Notes: generated from the sequence alone by a model not told the origin. A stretch of DNA of 32,870 bases from URNF01 sp045594105 (GCA_045594105.1 JAZNXY010000005.1:1-32870), one strand, 5' to 3'. Shown: positions 6,531 to 15,996, counted from the stretch's first letter. Numbers and translations are program-made.

Positions 6531-8186
6531 TTACTCCAAAATCGCGCCCTTTGCACCGCTGGAAACCAGCGCCGCATAGCGTTTTAAGTATCCCGACAGT
6601 TCCTTCTTCTTGGGTGTGAAAGCGGCAAGACGTTCTGCCAACTCCTCATCACTGATTTTCAACTCGAGTTTGCCTGCGGGAATGTCAATAGAGATCATAT
6701 CTCCCTCTTTGACAACACCGATAGCACCGCCCGAAGCGGCCTCGGGAGACACGTGACCGATAGAAGCGCCACGGGTCGCACCGCTGAATCTGCCGTCGGT
6801 GATGAGTGCTACACTGCTGCCAAGTCCCATACCCTGAATGGCAGAGGTGGGATTTAACATTTCACGCATACCCGGACCGCCTTTGGGTCCCTCGTAACGG
6901 ATCACCACCACGTCGCCTGCGTTGATTTTGCCTGCGTTGATAGCCGCCTGTGCATCTTCTTCGCAGTCAAACACACGGGCAGGGCCTTCATGGACAAGCA
7001 TTTCGGGGGCAACCGCCGAACGTTTAACAACACTGCCGTCGGGTGCTAAATTGCCACGCAGTACCGCAATACCGCCTGTTTCACTGTACGGATTTTCGAT
7101 AGGGCGGATAATGTCGTGGTTTTTATTGATGCAACCGTCTACATTTTCGCCTACCGTTTTGCCGGTACAGGTGATGCAATCGGTGTTCAGAAGTCCTTTT
7201 TTGGTCAGTTCGTTCATAACGGCATACACGCCGCCTGCTTCGTTTAAGTCTTCCATATAGGCGTGCCCTGCGGGTGCCAAGTGGCAGAGGTTCGGGGTTT
7301 TCGCACTGATAGCATTGGCAATGGTAAGGTCAATAGCAATGCCGCATTCGTGTGCAATGGCAGGCAGATGCAGCATGGAGTTGGTGGAACAGCCAAGAGC
7401 CATATCCACCGTCAATGCGTTCATAAATGCCTTCTCGGTCATGATATCACGGGGGCGGATGTTGTTTTTTAACAGATCCATCACCTGCATACCTGCGTGC
7501 TTTGCAAGCTGGATACGGGCGGAATATACGGCAGGAATGGTGCCGTTGCCTTTAAGACCCATACCGAGCACTTCGGTTAAGCAGTTCATAGAGTTAGCGG
7601 TGTACATACCCGAGCAGGAGCCGCAGGTGGGACACGCTTTACATTCGAATTCGTCTAATTCTTCCGCCGTCATATTGCCTGCGTTGAATTTGCCGACCGC
7701 TTCGAACATAGAAGACAAACTGGTTTTGCTGCCTGCTACGTGACCTGCGAGCATCGGGCCGCCGGATACGAATACGGTGGGGATGTTCAGACGTGCCGCC
7801 GCCATTAACAGACCGGGCACGTTTTTGTCACAGTTGGGCACCATCACCAATGCGTCAAAGCCGTGTGCACGTACCATAGCTTCGGTGGAGTCGGCAATCA
7901 GGTCACGGGTAACCAGAGAATATTTCATACCCTCGTGTCCCATGGCAATGCCGTCACATACCGCAATAGCGGGGAACACAACAGGGGTACCGCCCGCCAT
8001 TGCCACACCGACCCGTACCGCTTCTACGATTTTATCGATGTTCATATGACCGGGCACAATCTCGTTGTACGAGCTGACAATACCAACCATCGGGCGACGC
8101 AGCTCTTCTTCGGTCATACCAAGGGCATTATACAGAGAACGGTGCGGTGCATTCTGTGCACCGCATTTCAAAGCATCAGATTTCAT
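6531..8186 (-). CDS. ilvD: Dihydroxy-acid dehydratase
   Basis: 551 residues, normal length. It dehydrates 2,3-dihydroxy-isovalerate and 2,3-dihydroxy-3-methylvalerate to the 2-keto acids, the third common step of valine and isoleucine synthesis. Iron-sulfur cluster cysteines are visible in PNCDKNVPG (about 120) and CPTCGSCSGMYTANSM (about 190); further family signatures are RAPHRSL-like APHRSLYNALG at the N-terminus, GCSTNSMLHLPAIA, and the C-terminal TDGRFSGATRG-SIGHVSPEA. The ATG at 8186 is chosen: AGAAGGA lies 9 bases upstream, whereas the in-frame ATG at 8195 touches that site. A terminator hairpin at 8214-8241 separates it from ilvC and leaves no room for a separate promoter, so ilvD probably depends on read-through. 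Confidence 0.97.
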   Translation of the reverse strand: MKSDALKCGAQNAPHRSLYNALGMTEEELRRPMVGIVSSYNEIVPGHMNIDKIVEAVRVGVAMAGGTPVVFPAIAVCDGIAMGHEGMKYSLVTRDLIADSTEAMVRAHGFDALVMVPNCDKNVPGLLMAAARLNIPTVFVSGGPMLAGHVAGSKTSLSSMFEAVGKFNAGNMTAEELDEFECKACPTCGSCSGMYTANSMNCLTEVLGMGLKGNGTIPAVYSARIQLAKHAGMQVMDLLKNNIRPRDIMTEKAFMNALTVDMALGCSTNSMLHLPAIAHECGIAIDLTIANAISAKTPNLCHLAPAGHAYMEDLNEAGGVYAVMNELTKKGLLNTDCITCTGKTVGENVDGCINKNHDIIRPIENPYSETGGIAVLRGNLAPDGSVVKRSAVAPEMLVHEGPARVFDCEEDAQAAINAGKINAGDVVVIRYEGPKGGPGMREMLNPTSAIQGMGLGSSVALITDGRFSGATRGASIGHVSPEAASGGAIGVVKEGDMISIDIPAGKLELKISDEELAERLAAFTPKKKELSGYLKRYAALVSSGAKGAILE

Positions 8187-8213
8187 AGCAATCATTCCTT
8201 CTCAAAAAGGGTA

Positions 8214-8241
8214 AAAAGGCGAACGATTTCGTTCGCCTTTT
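8214..8241 (-). terminator. Terminator/attenuator hairpin between ilvC and ilvD
   Basis: A 12-bp perfect stem (8241-8230 with 8225-8214, minus-strand direction), 4-base loop, followed by T runs (TTTTT-ACCC-TTTTT). It begins 6 bases after the ilvC stop and ends 27 bases before the ilvD start. It should terminate part of the transcripts and lower expression of ilvD and the DUF815 gene. The ilvC 3' end could alternatively be a processing or stabilising site. Confidence 0.8.
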
Positions 8242-8247
8242 CGGCTT

Positions 8248-9264
8248 TTAATTGTTGATAAGCTTATCCTCGTCGGACCAGCTGTACAGCTTGCGGATTT
8301 CTTCGCCAACCACCTCGGCGGGATGCTCGGCCGCCAATTTACGCATGGCATTGAAATGCACCTGAGAACCGGCGGAGGACATATCCAGCAGGAAGTCTTT
8401 TGCGAAGGTGCCATCCTGGATGTCGGCAAGCACCTTCTTCATTGCTTTCTTGGTTTCTTCGGTGATGATCTTCGGACCGGTGATGTAATCGCCGTATTCC
8501 GCAGTGTTGGAGATGGAGTAACGCATACCCGCAAAGCCGCTCTGATAGATGAGATCAACGATGAGCTTCATTTCGTGGATACATTCAAAGTATGCGTTGC
8601 GGGGATCGTAACCGGCTTCAACGAGGGTTTCAAAGCCCGCCTGCATCAATGCGCAAACGCCGCCACACAGCACTGCCTGTTCACCAAAGAGGTCGGTTTC
8701 GGTTTCGGTGCGGAAGTTGGTTTCCAGCACGCCTGCACGTGCACCGCCGATACCCAAAGCATAAGCCAGACCGATTTCCAGAGCATCACCGGTAGCATCC
8801 TGCTCCACAGCGATCAGACACGGCACGCCTTTGCCAACCTGGTATTCGCTGCGCACGGTGTGGCCGGGGCCTTTGGGTGCAACCATGATGACGTTGACGT
8901 TCTTCGGGGGCTTGATGCAGCCGAAATGAATGTTAAAGCCGTGTGCGAAGGCCAAGGTTTTGCCTTCGGTGAGGTTGGGCTCAATGCTTTCTTTGTACAA
9001 CTGGGCCTGCTTTTCGTCGTTGATGAGAATCATAATGACGTCCGCAGCTTTCGCAGCTTCAGCCGCAACCATAACTTTCAGTCCCTGTGCTTCTGCTTTT
9101 GCCCAGCTTTTGCTGCCTTCGTACAAACCGACGATAACGTTCACACCGCTGTCCTTGAGGTTCAGCGCATGCGCGTGACCCTGCGAGCCGTAGCCGATGA
9201 TAGCGACGGTTTTGCCGCTTAATTTTTCGAGATTACAATCCTGCTGATAAAAGATTCTTGCCAT
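8248..9264 (-). CDS. ilvC: Ketol-acid reductoisomerase
   Basis: 338 residues, the size of class I enzymes. It isomerises and reduces 2-acetolactate or 2-aceto-2-hydroxybutyrate with Mg2+ and NAD(P)H. The N-terminal Rossmann domain has GYGSQGHAHALNLKDSG (about 24-40). The coenzyme-choice loop following beta-2 reads GLYEGSKSW, and its Ser residues fit NADPH use, which is an inference. The C-terminal knotted domain has DLFGEQAVLCGG, with metal-binding Asp and Glu, and YECIHEMKLIVDLIY as FECIHEMKLIVDLIY. An AGAGGTAA site precedes the ATG. It lies 19 bases downstream of ilvN in the operon. Confidence 0.98.
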   Translation of the reverse strand: MARIFYQQDCNLEKLSGKTVAIIGYGSQGHAHALNLKDSGVNVIVGLYEGSKSWAKAEAQGLKVMVAAEAAKAADVIMILINDEKQAQLYKESIEPNLTEGKTLAFAHGFNIHFGCIKPPKNVNVIMVAPKGPGHTVRSEYQVGKGVPCLIAVEQDATGDALEIGLAYALGIGGARAGVLETNFRTETETDLFGEQAVLCGGVCALMQAGFETLVEAGYDPRNAYFECIHEMKLIVDLIYQSGFAGMRYSISNTAEYGDYITGPKIITEETKKAMKKVLADIQDGTFAKDFLLDMSSAGSQVHFNAMRKLAAEHPAEVVGEEIRKLYSWSDEDKLINN

Positions 9265-9283
9265 TTGTATTACCTCTTTCTGT

Positions 9284-9790
9284 TTATAAGTTTGTCACTT
9301 TACGGATGGTTGTGTTGCCGCGTTCCAACGAAACGATACCTGTGCGGCAGATTTCCAAAATGGTAAAGTCGCTCATTAGACGGATGAAATCGTCGATACG
9401 GCGGCTTTCGTCGGTCAATTGCAGTATGATGTATTCACGGGTGTAGTCAAGGGTGGTTGCGTGGAACGCAACCGCTGCTGCGTGAATTTCTTCATACTCC
9501 TTCGGGGTGTTCTGCATTTTGATTAACAACAGCTCTCTGCTTACCGCATTTTCGTTGTTATATTCCTGTACAGAGCACACGTCGGGAAGCTTGTACAGCT
9601 GATTGATCAGCTGCTGCTTGGTGTTTTCCTCGCCCTCAAACATCACGGTGATACGGGAAAGGGCGGGGGATTCGGTTTCGCTCACGGTCAGACAGATAAT
9701 GTTAAACTGTCTGCGACGGAACATACTGGTGACGCGGTTGAGCACACCAAACTGGTTATGCACCAGAACGGCTACGGTGTATCTTTCCAT
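9284..9790 (-). CDS. ilvN: Acetolactate synthase small (regulatory) subunit
   Basis: 168 residues, as usual for this subunit (also called ilvH). An N-terminal ACT domain (about 1-80) begins RYTVAVLVHNQFGVLNRVTSMFRR, split here as RYTVAVLVHNQ and GVLNRVTSMF; the C-terminal domain includes RELLLIKM and RTGIVSLERG. The subunit activates IlvB and confers valine feedback inhibition. The ATG at 9790 is chosen over an upstream extension because it sits one base past the ilvB stop, with AAGGTGG upstream inside ilvB, and because its N-terminus aligns with the family. Tight coupling to ilvB fits stoichiometric production. Confidence 0.96.
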   Translation of the reverse strand: MERYTVAVLVHNQFGVLNRVTSMFRRRQFNIICLTVSETESPALSRITVMFEGEENTKQQLINQLYKLPDVCSVQEYNNENAVSRELLLIKMQNTPKEYEEIHAAAVAFHATTLDYTREYIILQLTDESRRIDDFIRLMSDFTILEICRTGIVSLERGNTTIRKVTNL

Positions 9791-9791
9791 A

Positions 9792-11459
9792 TCAGTCACC
9801 CACCTTTGTAATAATGTCGTCCATACAACCGCCCGGCGGGAGCATGGGCAATACGAATTCGTCTTTATCAATACGGCAGTCCACAATAAACGGGCCGTCT
9901 GCGGCAAATGCCTTATCTAACGCCGTTTCCAGTTCGGAAAGGGTGGTGGCGGTCATACCGTCTGCACCAAATGCCTTTGCCAATGCCACAAAGTCGGTAG
10001 CACGGTCCAAAACGGTTTCGGAGAAGTGCTTGTCAAAGAACAGGTTTTGCCATTGACGCACCATACCGAGCACGCCGTTGTTCATTAGAAAGATAACAAG
10101 CGGTACATTGTTTTTCACGGCGGTCGCCATTTCGTTTAAGTTCATACCGAATGAGCCGTCGCCTGTAACCAGCACGGTACGCTCACCGGTGCCAAAAGCG
10201 GCACCGATAGCGGCACCCATACCAAAGCCCATGGTACCGAGACCGCCACTGGATAAGAAACGGCGGGAGGTTTTGAAGGACAAATGCTGTGCCGCCCACA
10301 TCTGATGCTGACCGACATCGGTAGCAACGGCGGTATTGCTACCCAGCCGTGCGTCGAGTGCTTTCAGTACGTTTTTCGGGGTCATACCCTCTCGTGCGTC
10401 AGCACAAGCAACCTCTTCCTTGCGATAGCGGTTGACTTCAACCGCCCAATCGGGCAGGGATTTCTGCTGCAAGAGCGGTAACAGCTGCTGTAATGTTAAT
10501 TTTACGTCACCACGCAGGCCGTGGGTCGCATTGACCGTCTTGGACAGTTCCGCACCGTCCACATCAATGTGTACGATCTGTGCACCTGTGGCGAACTTTA
10601 AGCGATTACCTGTTACACGGTCGTTAAAGCGGGCACCGAGAGCAATAATGCAGTCGGCATGGTGCATGGCGGTGGAACACGCATAGTGACCGTGCATACC
10701 CTGCATACCGAGGAAACGCTTATGGTCGGTGGGTACTGCGGACAGACCCATTAACGAGCAGCCGATAGGTGCGTCCAGCTTATCGGCAAGTGCCATAACC
10801 TCTGCCTCGGCATTGGCGGCAATGACACCGCCGCCGAAATAGACGAACGGTCTGCGAGCATTATTGATACATGCTGCCGCCTGCTCAATGCGAAGCTGCT
10901 TTGCGGCGTGCGGTGTGTCGGGCACAACAGGTGCGGCAGGCACGTATTCGCCCATCGCTATTTGCACGTCCTTGGGAACGTCGATAAGCACGGGACCCGG
11001 TCTGCCCGAGCGGGCGATACGGAATGCTTCTCTGACGGTGTAGGCAAGCTGTTCTACACTGCCTACGAAGAAATTGTGTTTGGTAATCGGCAGGGTAACA
11101 CCCGTAATGTCGATTTCCTGGAAGCTGTCGGTGCCAATCTGTGTGTTGGGCACGTTGCCTGTAATCGCAACCAGCGGCACCGAATCCAGATAGGCGGTGG
11201 CAATACCTGTTACCAGGTTGGTAGCACCGGGACCCGAGGTGGCGATAACCACACCAACCTCACCTGTCGCACGGGCGTATCCATCCGCCGCATGTGCCGC
11301 ACCTTGTTCGTGGGCAGCTAACACGTGATGTAATTCATCTCTGTATTTGTAGAGCGAGTCGTATACGTTGATAATCTGACCGCCGGGATAACCGAACACG
11401 GTCTTGACGCCTTGCTCTATCAAGGTTTTGACTAAAATGTCAGCGCCGGAAAGACGCAT
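9792..11459 (-). CDS. ilvB: Acetolactate synthase large (catalytic) subunit
   Basis: 555 residues, usual length. This ThDP-, Mg2+- and FAD-dependent enzyme joins two pyruvates, or pyruvate and 2-ketobutyrate. It has the catalytic Glu in AAHEQGAAHAADGYAR (about 49), the GPGATNLVTGIATA block, a central FAD-binding domain (RFNDRVTG), and the ThDP motif GDGSFGMNLNEMATA followed by NN (about 435-465). The start lies 4 bases past the leuB stop. As the first committed enzyme of valine and leucine synthesis it is encoded between leuB and ilvN, so leucine and valine genes share a transcript. Confidence 0.98.
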   Translation of the reverse strand: MRLSGADILVKTLIEQGVKTVFGYPGGQIINVYDSLYKYRDELHHVLAAHEQGAAHAADGYARATGEVGVVIATSGPGATNLVTGIATAYLDSVPLVAITGNVPNTQIGTDSFQEIDITGVTLPITKHNFFVGSVEQLAYTVREAFRIARSGRPGPVLIDVPKDVQIAMGEYVPAAPVVPDTPHAAKQLRIEQAAACINNARRPFVYFGGGVIAANAEAEVMALADKLDAPIGCSLMGLSAVPTDHKRFLGMQGMHGHYACSTAMHHADCIIALGARFNDRVTGNRLKFATGAQIVHIDVDGAELSKTVNATHGLRGDVKLTLQQLLPLLQQKSLPDWAVEVNRYRKEEVACADAREGMTPKNVLKALDARLGSNTAVATDVGQHQMWAAQHLSFKTSRRFLSSGGLGTMGFGMGAAIGAAFGTGERTVLVTGDGSFGMNLNEMATAVKNNVPLVIFLMNNGVLGMVRQWQNLFFDKHFSETVLDRATDFVALAKAFGADGMTATTLSELETALDKAFAADGPFIVDCRIDKDEFVLPMLPPGGCMDDIITKVGD

Positions 11460-11463
11460 ACTC

Positions 11464-12552
11464 TCACTCCTTTACGATATTATCTGCAATGGCTTTGCCC
11501 ATTTCGATACAACCGACCTTTTTACAGTTCGTTGCATCTTTGGGCAGGATGTCAGCGGTACGCAGCCCCATATCCAACACTTTGGATACCGCATTTTCGA
11601 TAGCGTCCGCTTCCGCAGCCATATTGAAGCTGAAACGGAGCATCATTGCGGCGGACAAAATGGTACCGATAGGGTTAGCTAAATCTTTGCCTGCAATGTC
11701 AGGTGCCGAGCCGTGAATAGGTTCGTACAGACCGCAGGAGGTAGCGCCCAGGGAAGAGGAAGGAATCATACCGATAGAGCCGGTGATCATAGATGCCTCG
11801 TCCGAAAGAATGTCACCGAACATATTCTCGGTTACCACAACATCAAACTGTGCAGGGTTTTTGACAATCTGCATCGCACAGTTGTCAACCAGCATATCGG
11901 ACAGCTCTACGTCAGGGTACTCTGCCGCCAGACGATGCATCACCTTTTTCCAAAGGCGGCTGCTGTCTAACACGTTGCTCTTTTCTACCGAGCAAAGACG
12001 GTGGTCACGTTTGCGGGCGGTTTCAAAAGCAATTCTGCCGATGCGTTCAATTTCGTTTTCACTGTAGGCGAGGATGTCGGTAGCCACCAGCTCGCCGTTC
12101 TTTTCGTCGGTGCGGTGTTCACCGAAATAAATGCCGCCGATAAGCTCACGCACAATGATAAAATCAATGCCCTTATCCACAATGGCGGGATGTAAGGGGG
12201 AGGCGTCAGCTAACTGTTTCCAGATTTTTGCAGGACGGTTGTTGCTGTACACACCCATACCGGCACGCAGACGTAAAAGTCCTTTTTCGGGGCGTTTGTC
12301 ACCGGGAACGTCGTTCCATTTGTCACCGCCGACCGCACCGAGCAGTACGCTGTCCGAAGCCAGACATTTTTCCAACATTTCTTGGGGCAACGGGTCGCCC
12401 CATTTATCAATGGCACAGCCGCCCATATCCACGTCGGTGTAGGTGAAGGTGTGACCGAAGGTTTCAGCCACCCGGTCCAGCACACGGAGTGCTTCATTTA
12501 CGATTTCGGGGCCGATACCGTCACCACGGATGACCGCTATATTTTTCTGCAT
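11464..12552 (-). CDS. leuB: 3-isopropylmalate dehydrogenase
   Basis: 362 residues, typical. It oxidises and decarboxylates 3-isopropylmalate with NAD+ to 2-ketoisocaproate. Motifs: GDGIGPEIVNEALRVL at the N-terminus, substrate-binding RLRAGMGVYSNNRPAK and VRELIGGIYFGEHR, and NMFGDILSDEASMITGSIGM with the metal-binding Asp residues, then EPIHGSAPDIAGK for the coenzyme. The ATG at 12552 follows AAAGGTTGAT and lies 5 bases past the leuD stop; an in-frame TTG three codons earlier is less likely. The sequence order leuC-leuD-leuB-ilvB is continuous without promoters between. Confidence 0.97.
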   Translation of the reverse strand: MQKNIAVIRGDGIGPEIVNEALRVLDRVAETFGHTFTYTDVDMGGCAIDKWGDPLPQEMLEKCLASDSVLLGAVGGDKWNDVPGDKRPEKGLLRLRAGMGVYSNNRPAKIWKQLADASPLHPAIVDKGIDFIIVRELIGGIYFGEHRTDEKNGELVATDILAYSENEIERIGRIAFETARKRDHRLCSVEKSNVLDSSRLWKKVMHRLAAEYPDVELSDMLVDNCAMQIVKNPAQFDVVVTENMFGDILSDEASMITGSIGMIPSSSLGATSCGLYEPIHGSAPDIAGKDLANPIGTILSAAMMLRFSFNMAAEADAIENAVSKVLDMGLRTADILPKDATNCKKVGCIEMGKAIADNIVKE

Positions 12553-12557
12553 TGTAA

Positions 12558-13040
12558 TCAACCTTTCAGCGAGGCAAGTAAGCCACCTTTTTTGATAATA
12601 TTCTGAATAAACGGGGGGAAGGGAGCCGCTTTGAAGGTCTCCCCGGTGGTGATATCGGTGATAACACCCGTGTCAAAGTCCACTTCAACCGTATCGCCTG
12701 CCGCAATGGCATCCGCCGCTTTAGGACACTCTAAAATCGGTAAGCCGATGTTAATGGCGTTGCGATAAAAGATACGGGCAAAGCTTTTGGCAATTACACA
12801 GCCCGTACCGCAGGTTTTGATAACCAGCGGTGCGTGTTCACGGGAAGAGCCGCAGCCGAAGTTCCAGCCGGCGACCATAATATCGCCTGCTTGCACTTTA
12901 TTGACAAACTCGGTGTCAATATCCTCCATACAGTGCTTTGCAAGCTCCTTTGCATCTGCGGTATTTAAGTACCGTGCAGGGATAATAACGTCGGTATCCA
13001 CGTTGTCGGGATATTTGAAAACAACACCTTTTGTATTCAT
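12558..13040 (-). CDS. leuD: 3-isopropylmalate dehydratase small subunit
   Basis: 160 residues, the short form that pairs with the ~420-residue LeuC of Clostridia and archaea. It forms the swivelling lid of the heterodimer that converts 2-isopropylmalate to the 3-isomer. Motifs: NVDTDVIIPARYLN (about 12-25), GWNFGCGSSREHAPL (about 58-72) and ARIFYRNAINIGLP. Its ATG overlaps the leuC stop by one base (TGATG), ensuring coupled synthesis with the large subunit. Confidence 0.97.
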   Translation of the reverse strand: MNTKGVVFKYPDNVDTDVIIPARYLNTADAKELAKHCMEDIDTEFVNKVQAGDIMVAGWNFGCGSSREHAPLVIKTCGTGCVIAKSFARIFYRNAINIGLPILECPKAADAIAAGDTVEVDFDTGVITDITTGETFKAAPFPPFIQNIIKKGGLLASLKG

Positions 13041-14302
13041 CAGTACGCCTCCTCGGGATTGGTAATGTAGCCGGTCAGCGCACTGGCAGCGGCAGTAAGG
13101 GGAGAGGCAAGATACACTTCACTCTCCACGTGACCCATTCTGCCGACAAAGTTACGGTTGGTGGTGGCGATACAGCGCTCACCTTTCGCCAGAATACCCA
13201 TATAGCCGCCAAGACACGGGCCGCAGGTCGGGGTGGAAACCACCGCACCTGCATCAATAAATGCGGAAATATATCCTTTTTCGATGCATTCTTTGTAAAT
13301 CTGCTGGGTTGCGGGAATAATGATACAACGTACCCCGCTTGCCACCTTGTTGCCGTTTAATACCTTGTACGCCGCTTCCATATCCTCCATTCTGCCGTTG
13401 GTACAAGAACCGATAACCACCTGGTCGATTTTGATGTCGGTCAGTTCTGTTGCAGGATGTGTATTTTCGGGCAGATGCGGACACGCAACCGTCGGTTTTA
13501 TGGCAGCAAGGTCAATCTCATAGACCTTTTCGTAAACCGCATCTTCGTCTGCGGTATATTCGACAGGGGTACGCTCGGTGCGACCGTTCATATATGCTCT
13601 CGTCACGTCGTCCACAGGGAAAATACCGTTTTTGGCACCTGCTTCAATAGCCATATTGCAGATGCAAAGGCGGTCATCCATTGTCAAGGTGGCAACGCCG
13701 TCACCCGTAAACTCCATACTGCGATACAAAGCACCGTCCACGCCAATCATACCGATGATGGTGAGGATCACGTCTTTGCCGCTGCAGTTGGCAGGGAGCT
13801 TGTTTTTAAGTTCAAAACGGATAGCCGCAGGCACCTTAAACCACGCCATGCCGGTTGCCATACCTGCCGCCATATCGGTACTGCCCACGCCTGTGGAGAA
13901 AGCACCGAGTGCACCGTAGGTGCAGGTGTGGCTGTCTGCACCGATAATGCAGTCACCTGCGGTGACAACACCCTGTTCGGGCAGAAGTGCGTGTTCAATG
14001 CCCATTTTGCCGACGTCATAAAAATGGCTGACGCAATGGGCACACGCAAACTCACGGCACTGTTTGGACTGCTCGGCCGCTTTGATGTCTTTGTTAGGTA
14101 CAAAGTGGTCAAGCACGATAGCCACACGGTCCTTGTCAAACACACTGTCAAAGCCCGCTTTTTTGAATTCGTTTACCGCCACAGGGGTGGTAATATCGTT
14201 GCCGAGTACAATATCTAATTTTGCATTGATTAGCTGGCCGGCTTCTACGCTGTCAAGACCGGCGTGTGCCGCCAGGATTTTTTGGGTCATAGTCATTCCC
14301 AT
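13040..14302 (-). CDS. leuC: 3-isopropylmalate dehydratase large subunit
   Basis: 420 residues, matching the shorter LeuC class. An aconitase-like 4Fe-4S enzyme acting with LeuD. Visible are GADSHTCTYGALGAFSTGVG (near residue 125), a cluster cysteine in IGSCTNGR (near 300), and the CGPCLGGYMG pair near 360. The ATG at 14302 is chosen because AGGGGG lies 7 bases upstream inside the leuA 3' end and the start is one base past the leuA stop; an upstream in-frame extension to 14335 would overlap leuA. Confidence 0.97.
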   Translation of the reverse strand: MGMTMTQKILAAHAGLDSVEAGQLINAKLDIVLGNDITTPVAVNEFKKAGFDSVFDKDRVAIVLDHFVPNKDIKAAEQSKQCREFACAHCVSHFYDVGKMGIEHALLPEQGVVTAGDCIIGADSHTCTYGALGAFSTGVGSTDMAAGMATGMAWFKVPAAIRFELKNKLPANCSGKDVILTIIGMIGVDGALYRSMEFTGDGVATLTMDDRLCICNMAIEAGAKNGIFPVDDVTRAYMNGRTERTPVEYTADEDAVYEKVYEIDLAAIKPTVACPHLPENTHPATELTDIKIDQVVIGSCTNGRMEDMEAAYKVLNGNKVASGVRCIIIPATQQIYKECIEKGYISAFIDAGAVVSTPTCGPCLGGYMGILAKGERCIATTNRNFVGRMGHVESEVYLASPLTAAASALTGYITNPEEAY

Positions 14303-14303
14303 G

Positions 14304-15971
14304 TTACTGCCCCCTAAGAGAAGAGTTATACGCACTCACAATCGCATCGGCACCTGCACGGATAATATCGGTGTCGGTGCCTGCACCCCAGTACATAAAG
14401 CCGTCCATTTCCAGACCGATGTACGCAGCGGCGGTGGAGTCGGAGTTTTCACGCTGCATACTGTGTTCGGTGTATTCCACCAGCTTGAAGTCAGCGCCCG
14501 TATACTGCTTGAGTGCATTGCTCACTGCGTCAAGAGAACCGTTACCGAAGGTGTGCAGGGTCTGAATGGCACCTTCCTTCTGGAAGGTGATATACAGCTC
14601 GACACCGCCTGCACCTTGGGTGAAGTTCATATTCTTAATGGTAATCGGTGTGCGAAGATTTAAGTAGTTTCCTTCGAAAATACGGAGAATATCGTCTACC
14701 TTCAATTCTCTGTGCTCGTGGTCGGATACACTCTTACAGGTGTAGCTTAAGTGTTCACGCATACCTGCAGGCAAGGTGTAACCGAAGTTCTGCTCCAGCA
14801 GGAAGCCGATACCGCCCTTACCGCTCTGGGAGTTGACACGGATAACGTCCGCATCATACGTACGGGAAATATCGGTCGGGTCAATCGGGATATACGGCAC
14901 ATCCCAACGGGTCTTACCTTTTTCTTCACGGAAGTGCATACCCTTGGCAATTGCATCCTGGTGCGAGCCGGAGAAGGCCGCAAACACCAAAGCGCCTGCA
15001 TAGGGGGAACGCTCGTACACGTGCATACGGGTGCATTTTTCATAGACCTCTACAATCGCCGGGATATTTGAAAGGTCTAACTGCGGGTCAACACCGTGTG
15101 AATACATATTCATAGCCAAGGTGATGATATCCACGTTGCCTGTGCGTTCGCCGTTGCCGAACAGGGTGCCTTCCACACGGTCTGCGCCTGCAAGCAGGGC
15201 GAGCTCAGTGTCCGCAACACCTGTACCACGATCGTTATGCGGATGCAGAGACACGGTGACGTGTTCTCTGTATTTGAGGTTTTCACACATATATTCCACC
15301 TGGCTGGCATACACGTGCGGCAAGCTCATTTCCACTGTAACAGGCAGGTTAATGATGACATTGTTGGTTGCACTCGGCTGTAAAACATCGAGAACGGCAT
15401 TACAAACCTCGAGCGCATATTCGGGCTCGGTGCCTGTAAAGCTTTCGGGAGAATATTCAAAGCGGAAGTTGCCGTCATATTCTTCTGCCAGCTGCTTTAC
15501 CAGTTTAGCACCGTCCACCGCAATTTTCTTGACCTCCTCTTTGGATTTGCGGAACACCTGTTCACGCTGTGCCACGGAGGTGGAGTTGTAGAAATGAATA
15601 ACCGCATTGGGAGCACCCTTACACGCTTCAAAGGTTTTGCGGATGATATGCTCACGTGCCTGGGTCAGCACCTGTACGGTGACATCCTCGGGAATCATAT
15701 CATTTTCAATAAGAGTACGTAAAAACTCGTATTCGGTTTCGGAAGCGGCAGGGAAGCCAACCTCGATTTCCTTAAAGCCGATTTTGAGAAGCAGCTTATA
15801 AAACGTCAGCTTTTCTTCTAAGGACATCGGAATGACTAAGCTTTGATTGCCGTCACGCAGGTCAACGCTGCACCACTGCGGTGCTTTCTCAATATGGTCT
15901 TTTGCGGCCCATTTCAAATGGGTGCCGGGTGCGGCAAAGTAGCCGACACCGTATTTTTCGGGTTGCATCAT
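14304..15971 (-). CDS. leuA: 2-isopropylmalate synthase (long, LeuA2-like form)
   Basis: 555 residues. It condenses acetyl-CoA with 2-ketoisovalerate, the first step specific to leucine. The TIM-barrel part has the metal/substrate motif VDLRDGNQSL (about 36-45) and HPHNDRGTG-ADTELALLAGADRVEGTLFGNGERTGNVD (about 240-280, metal His pair). The residues around these motifs resemble the actinobacterial/clostridial LeuA2 type more than the E. coli type. A C-terminal allosteric (LeuA dimer) domain from about 430 ends in GTDTDIIRAGADAIVSAYN, so leucine feedback inhibition is expected. AAGGAG lies 10 bases before the first ATG; a second ATG follows directly. A 94-base gap with a palindromic repeat separates it from ridA. 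Confidence 0.97.
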   Translation of the reverse strand: MMQPEKYGVGYFAAPGTHLKWAAKDHIEKAPQWCSVDLRDGNQSLVIPMSLEEKLTFYKLLLKIGFKEIEVGFPAASETEYEFLRTLIENDMIPEDVTVQVLTQAREHIIRKTFEACKGAPNAVIHFYNSTSVAQREQVFRKSKEEVKKIAVDGAKLVKQLAEEYDGNFRFEYSPESFTGTEPEYALEVCNAVLDVLQPSATNNVIINLPVTVEMSLPHVYASQVEYMCENLKYREHVTVSLHPHNDRGTGVADTELALLAGADRVEGTLFGNGERTGNVDIITLAMNMYSHGVDPQLDLSNIPAIVEVYEKCTRMHVYERSPYAGALVFAAFSGSHQDAIAKGMHFREEKGKTRWDVPYIPIDPTDISRTYDADVIRVNSQSGKGGIGFLLEQNFGYTLPAGMREHLSYTCKSVSDHEHRELKVDDILRIFEGNYLNLRTPITIKNMNFTQGAGGVELYITFQKEGAIQTLHTFGNGSLDAVSNALKQYTGADFKLVEYTEHSMQRENSDSTAAAYIGLEMDGFMYWGAGTDTDIIRAGADAIVSAYNSSLRGQ

Positions 15972-15996
15972 ATCGGTAGTTCTCCTTTTTGTATCG

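Noticed and set aside
13457..14218. A 253-codon plus-strand frame across leuC and an 8323-9222 frame across ilvC
   Set aside because: Both mirror highly conserved minus-strand enzymes; codon structure belongs to those genes.
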